A stretch of 64,000 nucleotides of DNA, from NCBI RefSeq assembly GCF_002252635.1, contig NZ_NQKX01000008.1, positions 124,001 through 188,000 on the forward strand. The letters are read 5' to 3'. Shown here piece by piece: positions 47,255-55,292 of the stretch (the stretch's first letter is position 1; every line of letters begins with the position of its first letter). This DNA comes from Synechococcus sp. MW101C3 (GTDB lineage Bacteria > Cyanobacteriota > Cyanobacteriia > PCC-6307 > Cyanobiaceae). The notes below the pieces were generated by a model. That model did not search any database, was not told the origin of the DNA, and saw nothing but the letters and a program-made list of their open reading frames with translations. Made by a program: the position numbers and the translations under genes.

Positions 47255-47555
47255 GGTGACGCAGATCACGGATCTGGTGATCGATCCGCTCGATCTGGTG
47301 CAGGAGCTGGGCCTGGATGCTGTCGCACGGCAGGGCGCCGGCGTCGTGGACGTTGAGGCAGGCCTGGATCTCCTCCAGCGTGAGCCCCAGGGTTTTCAGC
47401 CGCCGGATGAACTCCAGACGGCGCAGGCTGTGTTCATCGAAGAGGCGATAGCCACCCTCGCTGCGGCCGATCGCCGGCAGCAGGCCCAGGTCTTCGTAAT
47501 ACCGCAGGGTTTTCACCGGCACGCCGCTGCGCGACGCCAATGCCCCGATTTTCAT
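47166..47555 (-). CDS. MerR-family metal-responsive regulator
   Basis: A 129-residue MerR protein starting MKIGALASRSGVPVKTLRYYEDLGLLP. The helix-turn-helix is followed by GYRLFDEHSLRRLEFIRRLKTLGLTLEEI and a dimerisation helix. Metal ligands are suggested by Cys in GALPCDSIQ, at the position of the MerR/PbrR family cysteine, and by the C-terminal EICPNLHI (Cys and His). This resembles heavy-metal sensors of the ZntR/CadR/PbrR group. Its convergent, overlapping neighbour is a cation ATPase, but whether that is its target is unknown. ATG 47555 was chosen over 47594 because the fold starts there. Confidence 0.88.
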   Translation of the reverse strand: MKIGALASRSGVPVKTLRYYEDLGLLPAIGRSEGGYRLFDEHSLRRLEFIRRLKTLGLTLEEIQACLNVHDAGALPCDSIQAQLLHQIERIDHQIRDLRHLKTELKELLARWQRHPVDDGSEICPNLHI

Positions 47556-47616
47556 TCCCCCTTGCCCCACGGCGGGACGCGCCATCGATCCCACTCTCCA
47601 TTCGGCCGGTGAAGCT

Positions 47617-47632
47617 AGCGGCTGGAGCCGCT
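47617..47632. promoter_or_regulatory. Perfect dyad between ileS and the merR-like gene
   Basis: AGCGGCTGGAGCCGCT is a 7-bp inverted repeat with a two-base centre, in the 98-base gap between the ileS stop and the merR-type start. MerR proteins bind such dyads between promoter elements, so it may be an autoregulatory operator; it could instead be part of an ileS terminator. No matching -35/-10 pair with long spacing was identified. Confidence 0.4.
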
Positions 47633-47653
47633 GATTCCGCCATCTGTGAATGG

Positions 47654-50600
47654 TCAGTCAGCAAGGATCTGCCGGCAGCGCCCACAGATCCGACCGCTCA
47701 CCCCTGGCGCCAGGGTGTGCTCCTCCACATCGGTGGTGTAGTGCCAGCAACGCTCGCACTTCTCGCCGTCGGCGTGGGCGAGCCGCAGCCTGAAGCCGCC
47801 ACCGGTGTCGTTGCTGTCGTCGCTGGGAGTGTCGCCATGGTCTTCGGCCAGCACCACCGCCGGCGCCGCGCCCTCCAGCTGCACCGCCGACACCAGCAGC
47901 CAGTCGGCCAGGTTGTCGACCTCCGGGTGGGCGCTGCTCTCCAGCAGCTCCAGGGCCTCGGCCAGAGCGGCATCAACGCCGCTCAGCTGCACCTGTGCCT
48001 CCAGCGACGCGCCCAGGGCACCGGCACTGCGGCAGCTTTCCAGCTGCCGGTTCACCCGGGCCCGCAGGGCCAGGATGCGCTCCATCGGCGCCAGCAGCTC
48101 CGGCGCGCTCCACGCGGCCGGGGCGGTGGGCCAGCCACGCTCGAACACCGAGGCTTCGGCCACGGGATAGGGCAGGTTCTGCCAGATGTCCTCCGCCATG
48201 TGGCACAGCACCGGGGCGATCAGCCCGGCCAGCCGCTCCACCACCAGCTGCAGCACCGTCTGGCAGCTGCGGCGGCGGAAGGACCCGGCTGCGCTCACGT
48301 ACAGCCTGTCCTTGGCGATGTCGAAGTAGACGTTCGACAGGTCCACCACGCAGAAATTCTGCAGTGCCTGGAAGAAGCGATAGAAGGCGAAGTTGTCGAA
48401 ATCGGTGCTCACCGCCTCAATCAGCGCAGCTGTGCGGTGCAGCATCCAGCGGTCGAGCAGGGGAAGCTCCGCCAACGGCACCGCGTCGCCTCCTTCAGCG
48501 CGGGGCCGTGGGTCGAAATCGTGCAGGTTGCCGAGCAGATAGCGGGCCGTGTTGCGCACCTTGCGGCTCACATCCGCCAGCTGCTTGACGATCCCCGGAC
48601 CCAGTGGCACATCGGCGGAATAATCCACCGAACTCACCCACAGCCGCAGCACATCGGCGCCGTAGGCCGGCTCCTGCTTCTCATTCTTGCCGCCCTCCAC
48701 CAGCACCGCCGGATCCACCACATTGCCCAGCGATTTGCTCATCTTGCGGCCCTTCTCATCGAGGGTGAACCCATGGGTGAGCACCCGCTTATAGGGGGCG
48801 CTGCCGTTCACGGCCACCGAGGTGAGCAGGCTGCTCTGGAACCAGCCGCGGTGCTGATCCGAGCCCTCCAGATACAGGTCGGCGGGGTAATTGAGGGGTG
48901 TGGCGGGTGGCTGCTGGGACCCCTTAGCGGCTGCGCTGGTTGAGGGCTGACCAGGGGTTTCGCTCGCTTGAGGGTCCTCAGTGGTGGTTTCGCCGGTCTG
49001 CAGGCCGCCCAGCACCGCCGCCCAGGAAGAGCCGGAGTCGAACCAGACGTCCATGGTGTCGGTGCCCTTGCGCCACAGATGCGCCTCGGCGGCATGGGCA
49101 GGGGGCAGCAACTCGGCTTCCTCCTTCTCCCACCACACATCCGAGCCGTGGGCGGCGATCAGTGCCTGGATGTGATCGAGGGTGGCCGCATCGAGCAGCA
49201 CCTCGGCCGTTTCGCGGTGATAAAACACCGGGATCGGCACGCCCCAGGTGCGCTGGCGCGAGATGCACCAGTCGCCCCGTTCGCGCACCATCGCCTCGAT
49301 GCGGTTGCGGCCACTGGCCGGCAGCCAGTCGACGGCGGCGATGGCGTCCAGCGCCTCGGCACGAAAGCCCTCCACCGAGGCGAACCACTGCTCGGTGGCC
49401 CGGAAGATCGTCGGTTTCTTGGTGCGCCAGTCGTAGGGGTAGCGGTGCGCGTAGCTCTCCTGCTTGAGCAGGGCGCCGGCCCCCTCCAGGGCCGAGATGA
49501 TCGCCGGGTTGGCGTCCTTCAGCACGTTCAGGCCGGCGAACGGGCCCGCCTCGGCGGTGAGCGTGCCGCCTTCGTCCACCGGGCAGAGCACAGGCAGGCC
49601 CGCCTTGCGGCCGGTGTTGAAGTCGTCGACGCCATGGCCCGGCGCCGTGTGCACCAGGCCCGTTCCCGCTTCGGTGGTGATGTAATCGCCGCCGATCACC
49701 ACGGGGCTGTTGCGCTCCATCAGGGGATGGCGATACACGACCCCTTCCAGCTCGGCCCCCTTCAACGACAGCAGCGGCTCCAGCGGCAGCGCCAGGCTCT
49801 CGCGCAGGCTCTCCACCAATGCCGTGGCCACGATCAGGTGGCGGCCCGGCTCCACCCGGCACACCGCGTAATCGAGCGCCCCGTTCACCGACACCGCCAG
49901 GTTGGCGGGCAGGGTCCAGGGGGTGGTGGTCCAGATCGCCACAGCCAGGGCACCGGCAGCCGGTGTGGTGGCCGCCTCCGCGCTGGTGAGGCCGATGGCG
50001 GTGAGGCGTGCGCCCAGCCCCGCCGGCAGCTCCACCACCGGAAACGCCACGTAGACGCTCGGGGAGGTGTGGCCGTCGGGGTATTCCAGCTCCGCTTCAG
50101 CCAGGGCGGTGCGGGAGCTGGGGCTCCAGTGCACCGGCTTGAGGCCCCGGTAGATGTGACCCGCCAGCACCATCTGGCCGAAGACACCGATCTGGGCGGC
50201 CTCGTAGTGCTTCTGCAGGGTGAGATAAGGCTGGTCCCAGTCGGCCCAGATGCCCCAGCGGCGGAAGCCCGCCTTCTGCCCCGCCACCTGCTCGAGCGCA
50301 TAGGCGTGGGCGCGGCGGCGCAGCTCGATCGGCGTGAGCCCGCGACGCTCCTCGCTGCCCATGCCCTGCAGCACCTTGAGCTCGATCGGCAGCCCGTGGC
50401 AGTCCCAGCCGGGCACGAAGCGCGCCCGTCGCCCCTTCAGCAGGGCGTACTTGTTGATGATGTCCTTGAGGATCTTGTTGAGCGCATGCCCCACGTGCAG
50501 GGCGCCGTTGGCATACGGCGGCCCGTCGTGCAGGGTGAACACCGGCCCGGGGTTGCTGCTGCTGAGCCGCTCGTAGAGGCGCTGCTCGGCCCAGAACGCC

Positions 50601-50737
50601 TGCAGTTCGGGTTCACGCGTCCTGGCGTTGGCCCGCATCCCGAAGGGGGTCTGCAGCAGGTTGAGGGTGTCCTTGTAGGACACCGGCGGGGCGGTCACGG
50701 CGCCTGGGGCAGCAACCGGGATTATCGGCCCCGGCAT
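47654..50737 (-). CDS. ileS: Isoleucyl-tRNA synthetase
   Basis: A class I synthetase of 1027 residues that charges tRNA-Ile. It has the HIGH-type motif HVGHALNK after DGPPYANGALH, the editing domain with GTGLVHTAPGHGVDDFNTG, the KMSKS loop GRKMSKSLGN, and a C-terminal zinc finger with two Cys pairs (EKCERCWHY and RICGRCRQI). A short Ala/Thr/Ser-rich insertion lies near residue 600 (TTEDPQASETPGQPSTSAAA). Length is slightly above the bacterial norm because of it. The conserved N-terminus SYKDTLNLLQTPFGMRANA supports a start at 50737 or a few codons later. Confidence 0.97.
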   Translation of the reverse strand: MPGPIIPVAAPGAVTAPPVSYKDTLNLLQTPFGMRANARTREPELQAFWAEQRLYERLSSSNPGPVFTLHDGPPYANGALHVGHALNKILKDIINKYALLKGRRARFVPGWDCHGLPIELKVLQGMGSEERRGLTPIELRRRAHAYALEQVAGQKAGFRRWGIWADWDQPYLTLQKHYEAAQIGVFGQMVLAGHIYRGLKPVHWSPSSRTALAEAELEYPDGHTSPSVYVAFPVVELPAGLGARLTAIGLTSAEAATTPAAGALAVAIWTTTPWTLPANLAVSVNGALDYAVCRVEPGRHLIVATALVESLRESLALPLEPLLSLKGAELEGVVYRHPLMERNSPVVIGGDYITTEAGTGLVHTAPGHGVDDFNTGRKAGLPVLCPVDEGGTLTAEAGPFAGLNVLKDANPAIISALEGAGALLKQESYAHRYPYDWRTKKPTIFRATEQWFASVEGFRAEALDAIAAVDWLPASGRNRIEAMVRERGDWCISRQRTWGVPIPVFYHRETAEVLLDAATLDHIQALIAAHGSDVWWEKEEAELLPPAHAAEAHLWRKGTDTMDVWFDSGSSWAAVLGGLQTGETTTEDPQASETPGQPSTSAAAKGSQQPPATPLNYPADLYLEGSDQHRGWFQSSLLTSVAVNGSAPYKRVLTHGFTLDEKGRKMSKSLGNVVDPAVLVEGGKNEKQEPAYGADVLRLWVSSVDYSADVPLGPGIVKQLADVSRKVRNTARYLLGNLHDFDPRPRAEGGDAVPLAELPLLDRWMLHRTAALIEAVSTDFDNFAFYRFFQALQNFCVVDLSNVYFDIAKDRLYVSAAGSFRRRSCQTVLQLVVERLAGLIAPVLCHMAEDIWQNLPYPVAEASVFERGWPTAPAAWSAPELLAPMERILALRARVNRQLESCRSAGALGASLEAQVQLSGVDAALAEALELLESSAHPEVDNLADWLLVSAVQLEGAAPAVVLAEDHGDTPSDDSNDTGGGFRLRLAHADGEKCERCWHYTTDVEEHTLAPGVSGRICGRCRQILAD

Positions 50738-50793
50738 TCCCCGGCGGCAGCGGTGTGGTTGCGTGGAGGTCGCTTCTGATCCTGCGAGCAGGC

Positions 50794-51798
50794 TCAGCGG
50801 GCGCTGGGTCCGGTCGGAGGATCGCCAGCCAGATTCGGGGGCTCGGGTTCGGCGATGGGCTCCGGCGTCCGCTTGTGGTCGGTGCGGGTTTCGGTGTCTG
50901 CAGCCGCCGTGGCGCTGAGGCTGAGGTCGCCGGCGGGGATGCCCTGAGCGTCTGACTGGTACGGGGCTGGGCTGGGGTGAGTGGTCTCTGGGTCGTGATC
51001 GGCTGAAGGTTCGTTGCCGGCAACTGGCTCTGCGGAACCTGCGGGAGCACCCGCTGCAGGGCTCACCGGCCCAGGACTCTCCTGGGCAGCACCTGGCTCT
51101 TCAGCACTTGGCTCGGCAGTACTCACCGCTGTGGTGCCTGCCGGATCCGGCGCCGTTGCCGTCTCCGCGGTTTCCGTCCCCGACGGCGGGTCCTGATCGG
51201 CGGCGAGTGCTGCGCGCACGCGGGCGTCCACCTCTGCGAAGTCGCTCACCACCGCCAGCGGCGCTTCGGGGGCGTCAGCGGCCGGCGCTGGCGGAGCGGG
51301 AGCCGTGGGGGTCTCTGCGCCGGCAGGTTCGGGTCGCACCCAGCGCTTGGTGGTCTGGGATGGCTTGGCGGTGGTGGTCCTGCTGGAGAGGCTCGCGGAG
51401 ACGGCGGCGCTGCGTTGCTTGAGCCAGCCGCCCAGCGCCATGGCCCGAGAGAACAGCAGCCCGCCGAGGGCGATCACGGTGGTGCCCAACTGGTTCAGGC
51501 TCGTCTGCCACCGCGCTGCAGACCAGAAGCCCTGGCGTTCCTCCTCGCTCAGCTGACGCCAGCGGCTCTGGCTCACCTCGGTGCTGAGCCGCCCGATCAG
51601 CAGCCCGCCGCAGAGCACCGCCAGCATCGGCGCGCCACTCAGCCGCTCGGCACTGGTGACCAGCACCAGGCCCAGCAGCAGCACCACCGCGCCCCAGAAG
51701 GCATCGCGCGGGCGGCTCAGCTCCGGCACCAGCAGCGGCAGGAGCAGCAGGGCGAGGCCGGCGAGCAGGGCCAGGGTTCCACCGAGGGTGGCAAGCAT
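50794..51798 (-). CDS. Ycf66-like membrane protein
   Basis: A 334-residue protein whose first 100 residues match the Ycf66 family: membrane segments TLGGTLALLAGLALLLLPLL and FWGAVVLLLGLVLVTSAERL and then MLAVLCGGLLIGRLSTEVSQSRW, followed by LSEEERQGFW. The remaining 200 residues are disordered and rich in Ala, Pro, Glu and Thr (DPAGTTAVSTAEPSAEEPG). Ycf66 is found in cyanobacteria and some plastids, but its function is unknown. ATG 51798 begins MLATLGG at the first helix; an upstream extension to 51858 overlaps the tRNA gene region and is unlikely. Confidence 0.8.
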   Translation of the reverse strand: MLATLGGTLALLAGLALLLLPLLVPELSRPRDAFWGAVVLLLGLVLVTSAERLSGAPMLAVLCGGLLIGRLSTEVSQSRWRQLSEEERQGFWSAARWQTSLNQLGTTVIALGGLLFSRAMALGGWLKQRSAAVSASLSSRTTTAKPSQTTKRWVRPEPAGAETPTAPAPPAPAADAPEAPLAVVSDFAEVDARVRAALAADQDPPSGTETAETATAPDPAGTTAVSTAEPSAEEPGAAQESPGPVSPAAGAPAGSAEPVAGNEPSADHDPETTHPSPAPYQSDAQGIPAGDLSLSATAAADTETRTDHKRTPEPIAEPEPPNLAGDPPTGPSAR

Positions 51799-51852
51799 GG
51801 CTGTCGCAGCAGGGCGGCCCCATTCTGCGCCGCTGATTACAGTCGGTCCGCT

Positions 51853-51934
51853 GCCCACCTGGCGGAATTGGTAGACGCGCTGGTTTTAGGTACCAGTGGC
51901 TTCGGTCGTGGGGGTTCAAGTCCCCCGGTGGGCA
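51853..51934 (+). tRNA. trnL-UAG: tRNA-Leu (anticodon UAG)
   Basis: An 82-base tRNA. The acceptor arm GCCCACC pairs with GGTGGGC, the D arm includes GGCGGAATTGGTAGACGC, the anticodon stem CTGGT/ACCAG closes the loop TTTAGGT with anticodon TAG, a class II variable arm (TGGCTTCGGTCG) follows, and the T arm contains GGGGGTTCAAGTCCCCC. The 3' CCA is not encoded (discriminator A, then TGG). It reads CUA/CUN leucine codons. Confidence 0.95.
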
Positions 51935-51970
51935 TGGCGCAGGCAACATGGACATGACAGGGAAGACGGA

Positions 51971-53800
51971 TTGACGAAGCCGGCGCGCACGTGGCTGCTC
52001 GGGGCGCTGGCATTGGTGGTGGTGCTGCTGGCCATGGGGTCGCCGCTGCGGGCCACGCCGGCGGCCGTTCAGATCCCCTCACCGGCGCGCCCCACCTTCA
52101 CGGCCTCACCGCCCTCCCTCGATCGCGCCACCTCGATGGTGGCGGCCGGCAGCTACGAGGTGGCGATCGTGCGCATCCTCGGCATTCCCACCCTGATGGT
52201 GGCGTCGCCGGTGGTGGGAAACGGCAACGGAACTGGCAACAGCAACGGCCATGGCAGTGACGCGGAGACTGGCCCCGATGCGGAGCGCCGCGCCCAGGTG
52301 ATCGAGGGCAACCTCCGCTTGCTGTACAACCCCACCGCCCTCTGCACCAACAGTGAACGGCTGGCCGAGTGGAGCCTGCTGCGGGCTCTGGGGGCCAACG
52401 ATCCCGCCTGTGAGGGCGGTCTGACCGATGGCGTGCGTGCCGCCTCCGACGACCTCACGGTGGAGGTGCGGCAGCTGCCCACCGGCGCCGTGATCCTCGA
52501 GGCCACGGTCCCGGAGCGGCCCCAGCCGCTGCCGCTGCTCACCGTGACCTTTGCCGACGCCACCATGAACGGCACCACCGCGCTGGAACTGGGCCGGCGT
52601 TGGCAGGAGCGGCTGCAGAGCCGCCTCCGCTACGCCCGCCAGGCGCTGCTGCCGCAGAGCCTGCGCCAGCGGTTGATGCTCTGCCTGCTGGCCATGGCCC
52701 TGGTGCTGCTGCTCACCGCTGGCACCTTCTGGCTGTGGCGCCGCAACCGCCTGGCCATCGCCACGCTCAAGGCGCAAGTGGCGGCCCCGGCGGCGTTCGC
52801 GCTGGCGGCTCCGGTGGCGTCAGCAGCCCCAGCGGCGGCCGCCACGCGCGGGCTGCGCCTACAGCTGTTCGAGGCGCTGAGCGTCGTGCTGCTGGTGCTC
52901 GTGCTGCTGCAGCTGATGACGGTGGTGGCGCTGGGCCTGATGGCCATTCCCGGCGGCGTGCCGCTGGCCCTGGAGGTGCTGCTGCAGCCAGCGCTGGTGG
53001 CGATCAAGGTGCTGGTGTTCGCGTTCACGGCGCTGCTGGGCCGCGCGCTGGTGTCGTTTCTGCTGGATCAGTGGGCCGCCAGTGGCCGGGTGCCCGCCGA
53101 CCAGCTGGCCCGCCGCGACCAGCGCCATCACAGCCTCGAGCGCATCTTCCACCGGCTGGTGGATCTGGCCTGCATCGCCATCGCTGCCGGCTGGGTGGTG
53201 GTGGGCATCCCCGGCGTGCGCGAAACCTCTGCGTCGTTCCTGCTGGCCGGCGGCGCCGTGCTGGGCGGCCTGGCCATCGTGTTCCAGGGGCTGCTGCGGG
53301 ATTTCGCCGCCGGCCTGGCGGTGCTGCTGGAGGATCGCTACGCCATCGGCGACTGGATCGAGATCGGCGACATCGAAGGCGATGTGGTGGATCTGAGCGT
53401 GCTGAGCACCCAGCTGCGCTGCCTCGATCAGCGGGTGGCGGTGATTCAGAACGGTGCCTTCGACCGGGTGGTGAACCACACCAAGATCCGCTCCGGCAAG
53501 TTGGTGGAGGTGCTGCTCTCCCATCGCATCGGCGACATCAACACCGTGCTGGCGGTGATCGCCGAAGAACTCGACGCCCTCGGCCGCGATCCGCTCTGGG
53601 GGCCGCTGCTGCTGGCGGCCCCCTTCCTGCGCGGTGTCACCGGCACCGGCCCGCTCGGGATCACCGTGAGCATGCTGCTCACCACCCAGGCTGGTCAGCA
53701 GTGGGCGTGCAGCCGTGAGCTGCAGCGGCGCCTGCTCGACCGCCTCCAGCGGGAACGGATTCCCCTGGCTTCTCCCGCGCCTGTGTTGGCGTCGGACTGA
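51971..53800 (+). CDS. MscS-family mechanosensitive ion channel with periplasmic domain
   Basis: About 609 residues. A signal-like N-terminus (TWLLGALALVVVLLAMGSPLRA) is followed by a roughly 200-residue extracytoplasmic domain with a low-complexity Asn/Gly stretch (GNGNGTGNSNGHG), then several membrane helices from about residue 225, and the MscS pore and beta domain: FQGLLRDFAAGLAVLLEDRY, IGDWIEIGDIEGDVVDLSVL, VIQNGAFDRVVNHTK. It would release osmolytes under hypo-osmotic shock. TTG 51971 is the only start compatible with the signal segment and is preceded by GGGAAG. It starts 37 bases after tRNA-Leu. Confidence 0.88.
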   Translation: MTKPARTWLLGALALVVVLLAMGSPLRATPAAVQIPSPARPTFTASPPSLDRATSMVAAGSYEVAIVRILGIPTLMVASPVVGNGNGTGNSNGHGSDAETGPDAERRAQVIEGNLRLLYNPTALCTNSERLAEWSLLRALGANDPACEGGLTDGVRAASDDLTVEVRQLPTGAVILEATVPERPQPLPLLTVTFADATMNGTTALELGRRWQERLQSRLRYARQALLPQSLRQRLMLCLLAMALVLLLTAGTFWLWRRNRLAIATLKAQVAAPAAFALAAPVASAAPAAAATRGLRLQLFEALSVVLLVLVLLQLMTVVALGLMAIPGGVPLALEVLLQPALVAIKVLVFAFTALLGRALVSFLLDQWAASGRVPADQLARRDQRHHSLERIFHRLVDLACIAIAAGWVVVGIPGVRETSASFLLAGGAVLGGLAIVFQGLLRDFAAGLAVLLEDRYAIGDWIEIGDIEGDVVDLSVLSTQLRCLDQRVAVIQNGAFDRVVNHTKIRSGKLVEVLLSHRIGDINTVLAVIAEELDALGRDPLWGPLLLAAPFLRGVTGTGPLGITVSMLLTTQAGQQWACSRELQRRLLDRLQRERIPLASPAPVLASD

Positions 53801-53889
53801 TTGGCCAGGACGCTGGGTTGGCCCCAATCGCGGCAGCGGCGGCCTTCGATCGTTCGGCAGTTGTGAAGGGCGATCCTTTCTTCAGGCGA

Positions 53890-54294
53890 TCACCAGTTGC
53901 GGAAGGCCCCGCCCCCGCCCCCGTTGACGAAGCCGCCGCCATAGCGGGCATTGACGAAGCCACCGCCGCCGTTAACGAAGCCGCCGCCGCCGCCGCCGTA
54001 ATAGGGGTGCCCATTGACGAAGCCTCCACGGTTGGCCGCGTTGGCAAAGCCGCCCCGTCCGCCATTGGCAAAGCCGGCTGCCAGCAGGGTGGGATCCTCC
54101 GTGCCGTGCCCATGGCTGACGAGGCCCGCGTCCAGGCCGCCATGGGCGCGGAAGGCGGTGGCGATGCGGCGCAGACGGTCCTCAACTGACGCCTCAGGAT
54201 GGGAGGCAACCGGCGCGGCGGTGGCGACTGGCAGGGTGAGCGCCGCCAGCGCCAGCAGGAAACCCAGCACGCCGGCTCGGGAGTGAATGCTCAT
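53890..54294 (-). CDS. grrA: GrrA/OscA1-family glycine-rich RiPP precursor
   Basis: A 134-residue precursor with a signal-like leader (AGVLGFLLALAALTLPVATA), a short helix (EDRLRRIATAFRAHGG) and a Gly-rich core with seven F-x-N motifs: FAN twice, FVN four times and a final FRN (AFRNW). Family members are substrates of the radical SAM enzyme GrrM, which links Phe and Asn side chains into strained cyclophanes. The start overlaps the stop of grrP (ATGA). Unusually, no radical SAM gene follows; the next gene is a convergent MscS channel. Function of the mature product is unknown. Confidence 0.85.
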   Translation of the reverse strand: MSIHSRAGVLGFLLALAALTLPVATAAPVASHPEASVEDRLRRIATAFRAHGGLDAGLVSHGHGTEDPTLLAAGFANGGRGGFANAANRGGFVNGHPYYGGGGGGFVNGGGGFVNARYGGGFVNGGGGGAFRNW

Positions 54295-55292
54295 GGTTTT
54301 GCTTCCGGAGTGGTGTCAGCTGGGACGCGAATCTGCTCATTGGTGAGCAGCACCATCTGAAAATAATCTTTGATCACTTGCGGTGGCAATTCCAGAATTC
54401 CACTGGGGCCCAACCAGCGATTCACGCTCTCAGTGGCATCACGATTGCCGTTGATATAGCCCTGAAGCAACTTGGCTATCGCCAGGTTCATCAGGTTGCG
54501 GAAGGTGGAATTGTTCTCCGGAATGATGCACCCCACCGCATAGCGCTGCAGTCCCACCCCGGGCACCAGTGCCAGACCCTTGGCGCCTGTTTTCGCCACG
54601 GCGCCTGCCAGCAGGATGGAATCGCCAGCCAGTGCCTCCACCCGGCCCGCCTGCAGCGCTGCAACGGCGGCATCGATCTCGGTGAGGGGCACCCGCACCG
54701 CCTTGGGCGCATAGCTCTTGATCGTGGCATCACCCAGCGAGCCGGCCAGCACACCGATCCGCTTGCCTTGCAACGAGGCGGCCGTGCCATCGAGCCCACC
54801 ACTGCGGGTGAGCAGGCGGATTCCCGACAGGCTGAAGGGGATCGAATAGTCGACGAACATCTCCCGCTCCCAGGTGAACTGGACGCCGCAGGCCAGGTCG
54901 GTCTCGCCGGTGTGCACCTGTTTGAACAGGGTGTTCGCGTCGGGGGCGGCAGTGAACGCCAGCCGCACCGGACGGTTCAGGTAAGTGCTGGCTTCGGCGG
55001 CGATCCGCTCGGCCACATCAATCGACAGGCCCACCAGCTGGCCCTTGCCGTCCACGAAGGAGTAAGGCACCAGGTCGGTGCGGCCGCCCATGGTGATCAC
55101 GCCGGTGCGCGCCGCCCGCTCCAGCACGGTTTCGGCGCGGGCGTTGACTGGCCACACCCAGGCGGCAAGCAACGCGGCTGTGCACCACGCCAGCGACGGC
55201 CAGCGACGGCAGGGTTGTGAACGGCCGCCTGGGCGGCGAGGCAGGCAGGACAATCCTGGATGGCGGTGTGATTTCACCGAATCTGGCCCCAC
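54291..55292 (-). CDS. grrP: Periplasmic substrate-binding orphan protein GrrP
   Basis: A type II amino-acid-binding-like protein of about 333 residues. It has a signal segment (LAWCTAALLAAWVWPVNARA), then ETVLERAARTGVITMGGRTD, DGKGQLVGLSIDVAERIA, DLACGVQFTWEREMFVDYS and KRIGVLAGSLGDATIKSY. This is the GRRM-system orphan binding protein, which occurs with GrrA and GrrM but not with ABC permeases. The N-terminal boundary is uncertain: GTG 55292, GTG 55277 or TTG 55253 all precede the signal segment. The GTG start at 55292 abuts the divergent selD fusion start. It overlaps grrA by four bases. Confidence 0.85.
   Translation of the reverse strand: MGPDSVKSHRHPGLSCLPRRPGGRSQPCRRWPSLAWCTAALLAAWVWPVNARAETVLERAARTGVITMGGRTDLVPYSFVDGKGQLVGLSIDVAERIAAEASTYLNRPVRLAFTAAPDANTLFKQVHTGETDLACGVQFTWEREMFVDYSIPFSLSGIRLLTRSGGLDGTAASLQGKRIGVLAGSLGDATIKSYAPKAVRVPLTEIDAAVAALQAGRVEALAGDSILLAGAVAKTGAKGLALVPGVGLQRYAVGCIIPENNSTFRNLMNLAIAKLLQGYINGNRDATESVNRWLGPSGILELPPQVIKDYFQMVLLTNEQIRVPADTTPEAKP

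Noticed and set aside
51853..51934. tRNA-Leu considered as an integration site for a mobile element
   Set aside because: No integrase gene, no duplicated tRNA 3' end and no change in gene type beside it; the neighbours are ordinary cyanobacterial genes.
53890..54110. GC-rich direct repeats (GGCGGCTTCGTCAA type) considered as non-coding repeats
   Set aside because: They encode the GFVNG repeats of GrrA in frame, so they are explained by the protein.
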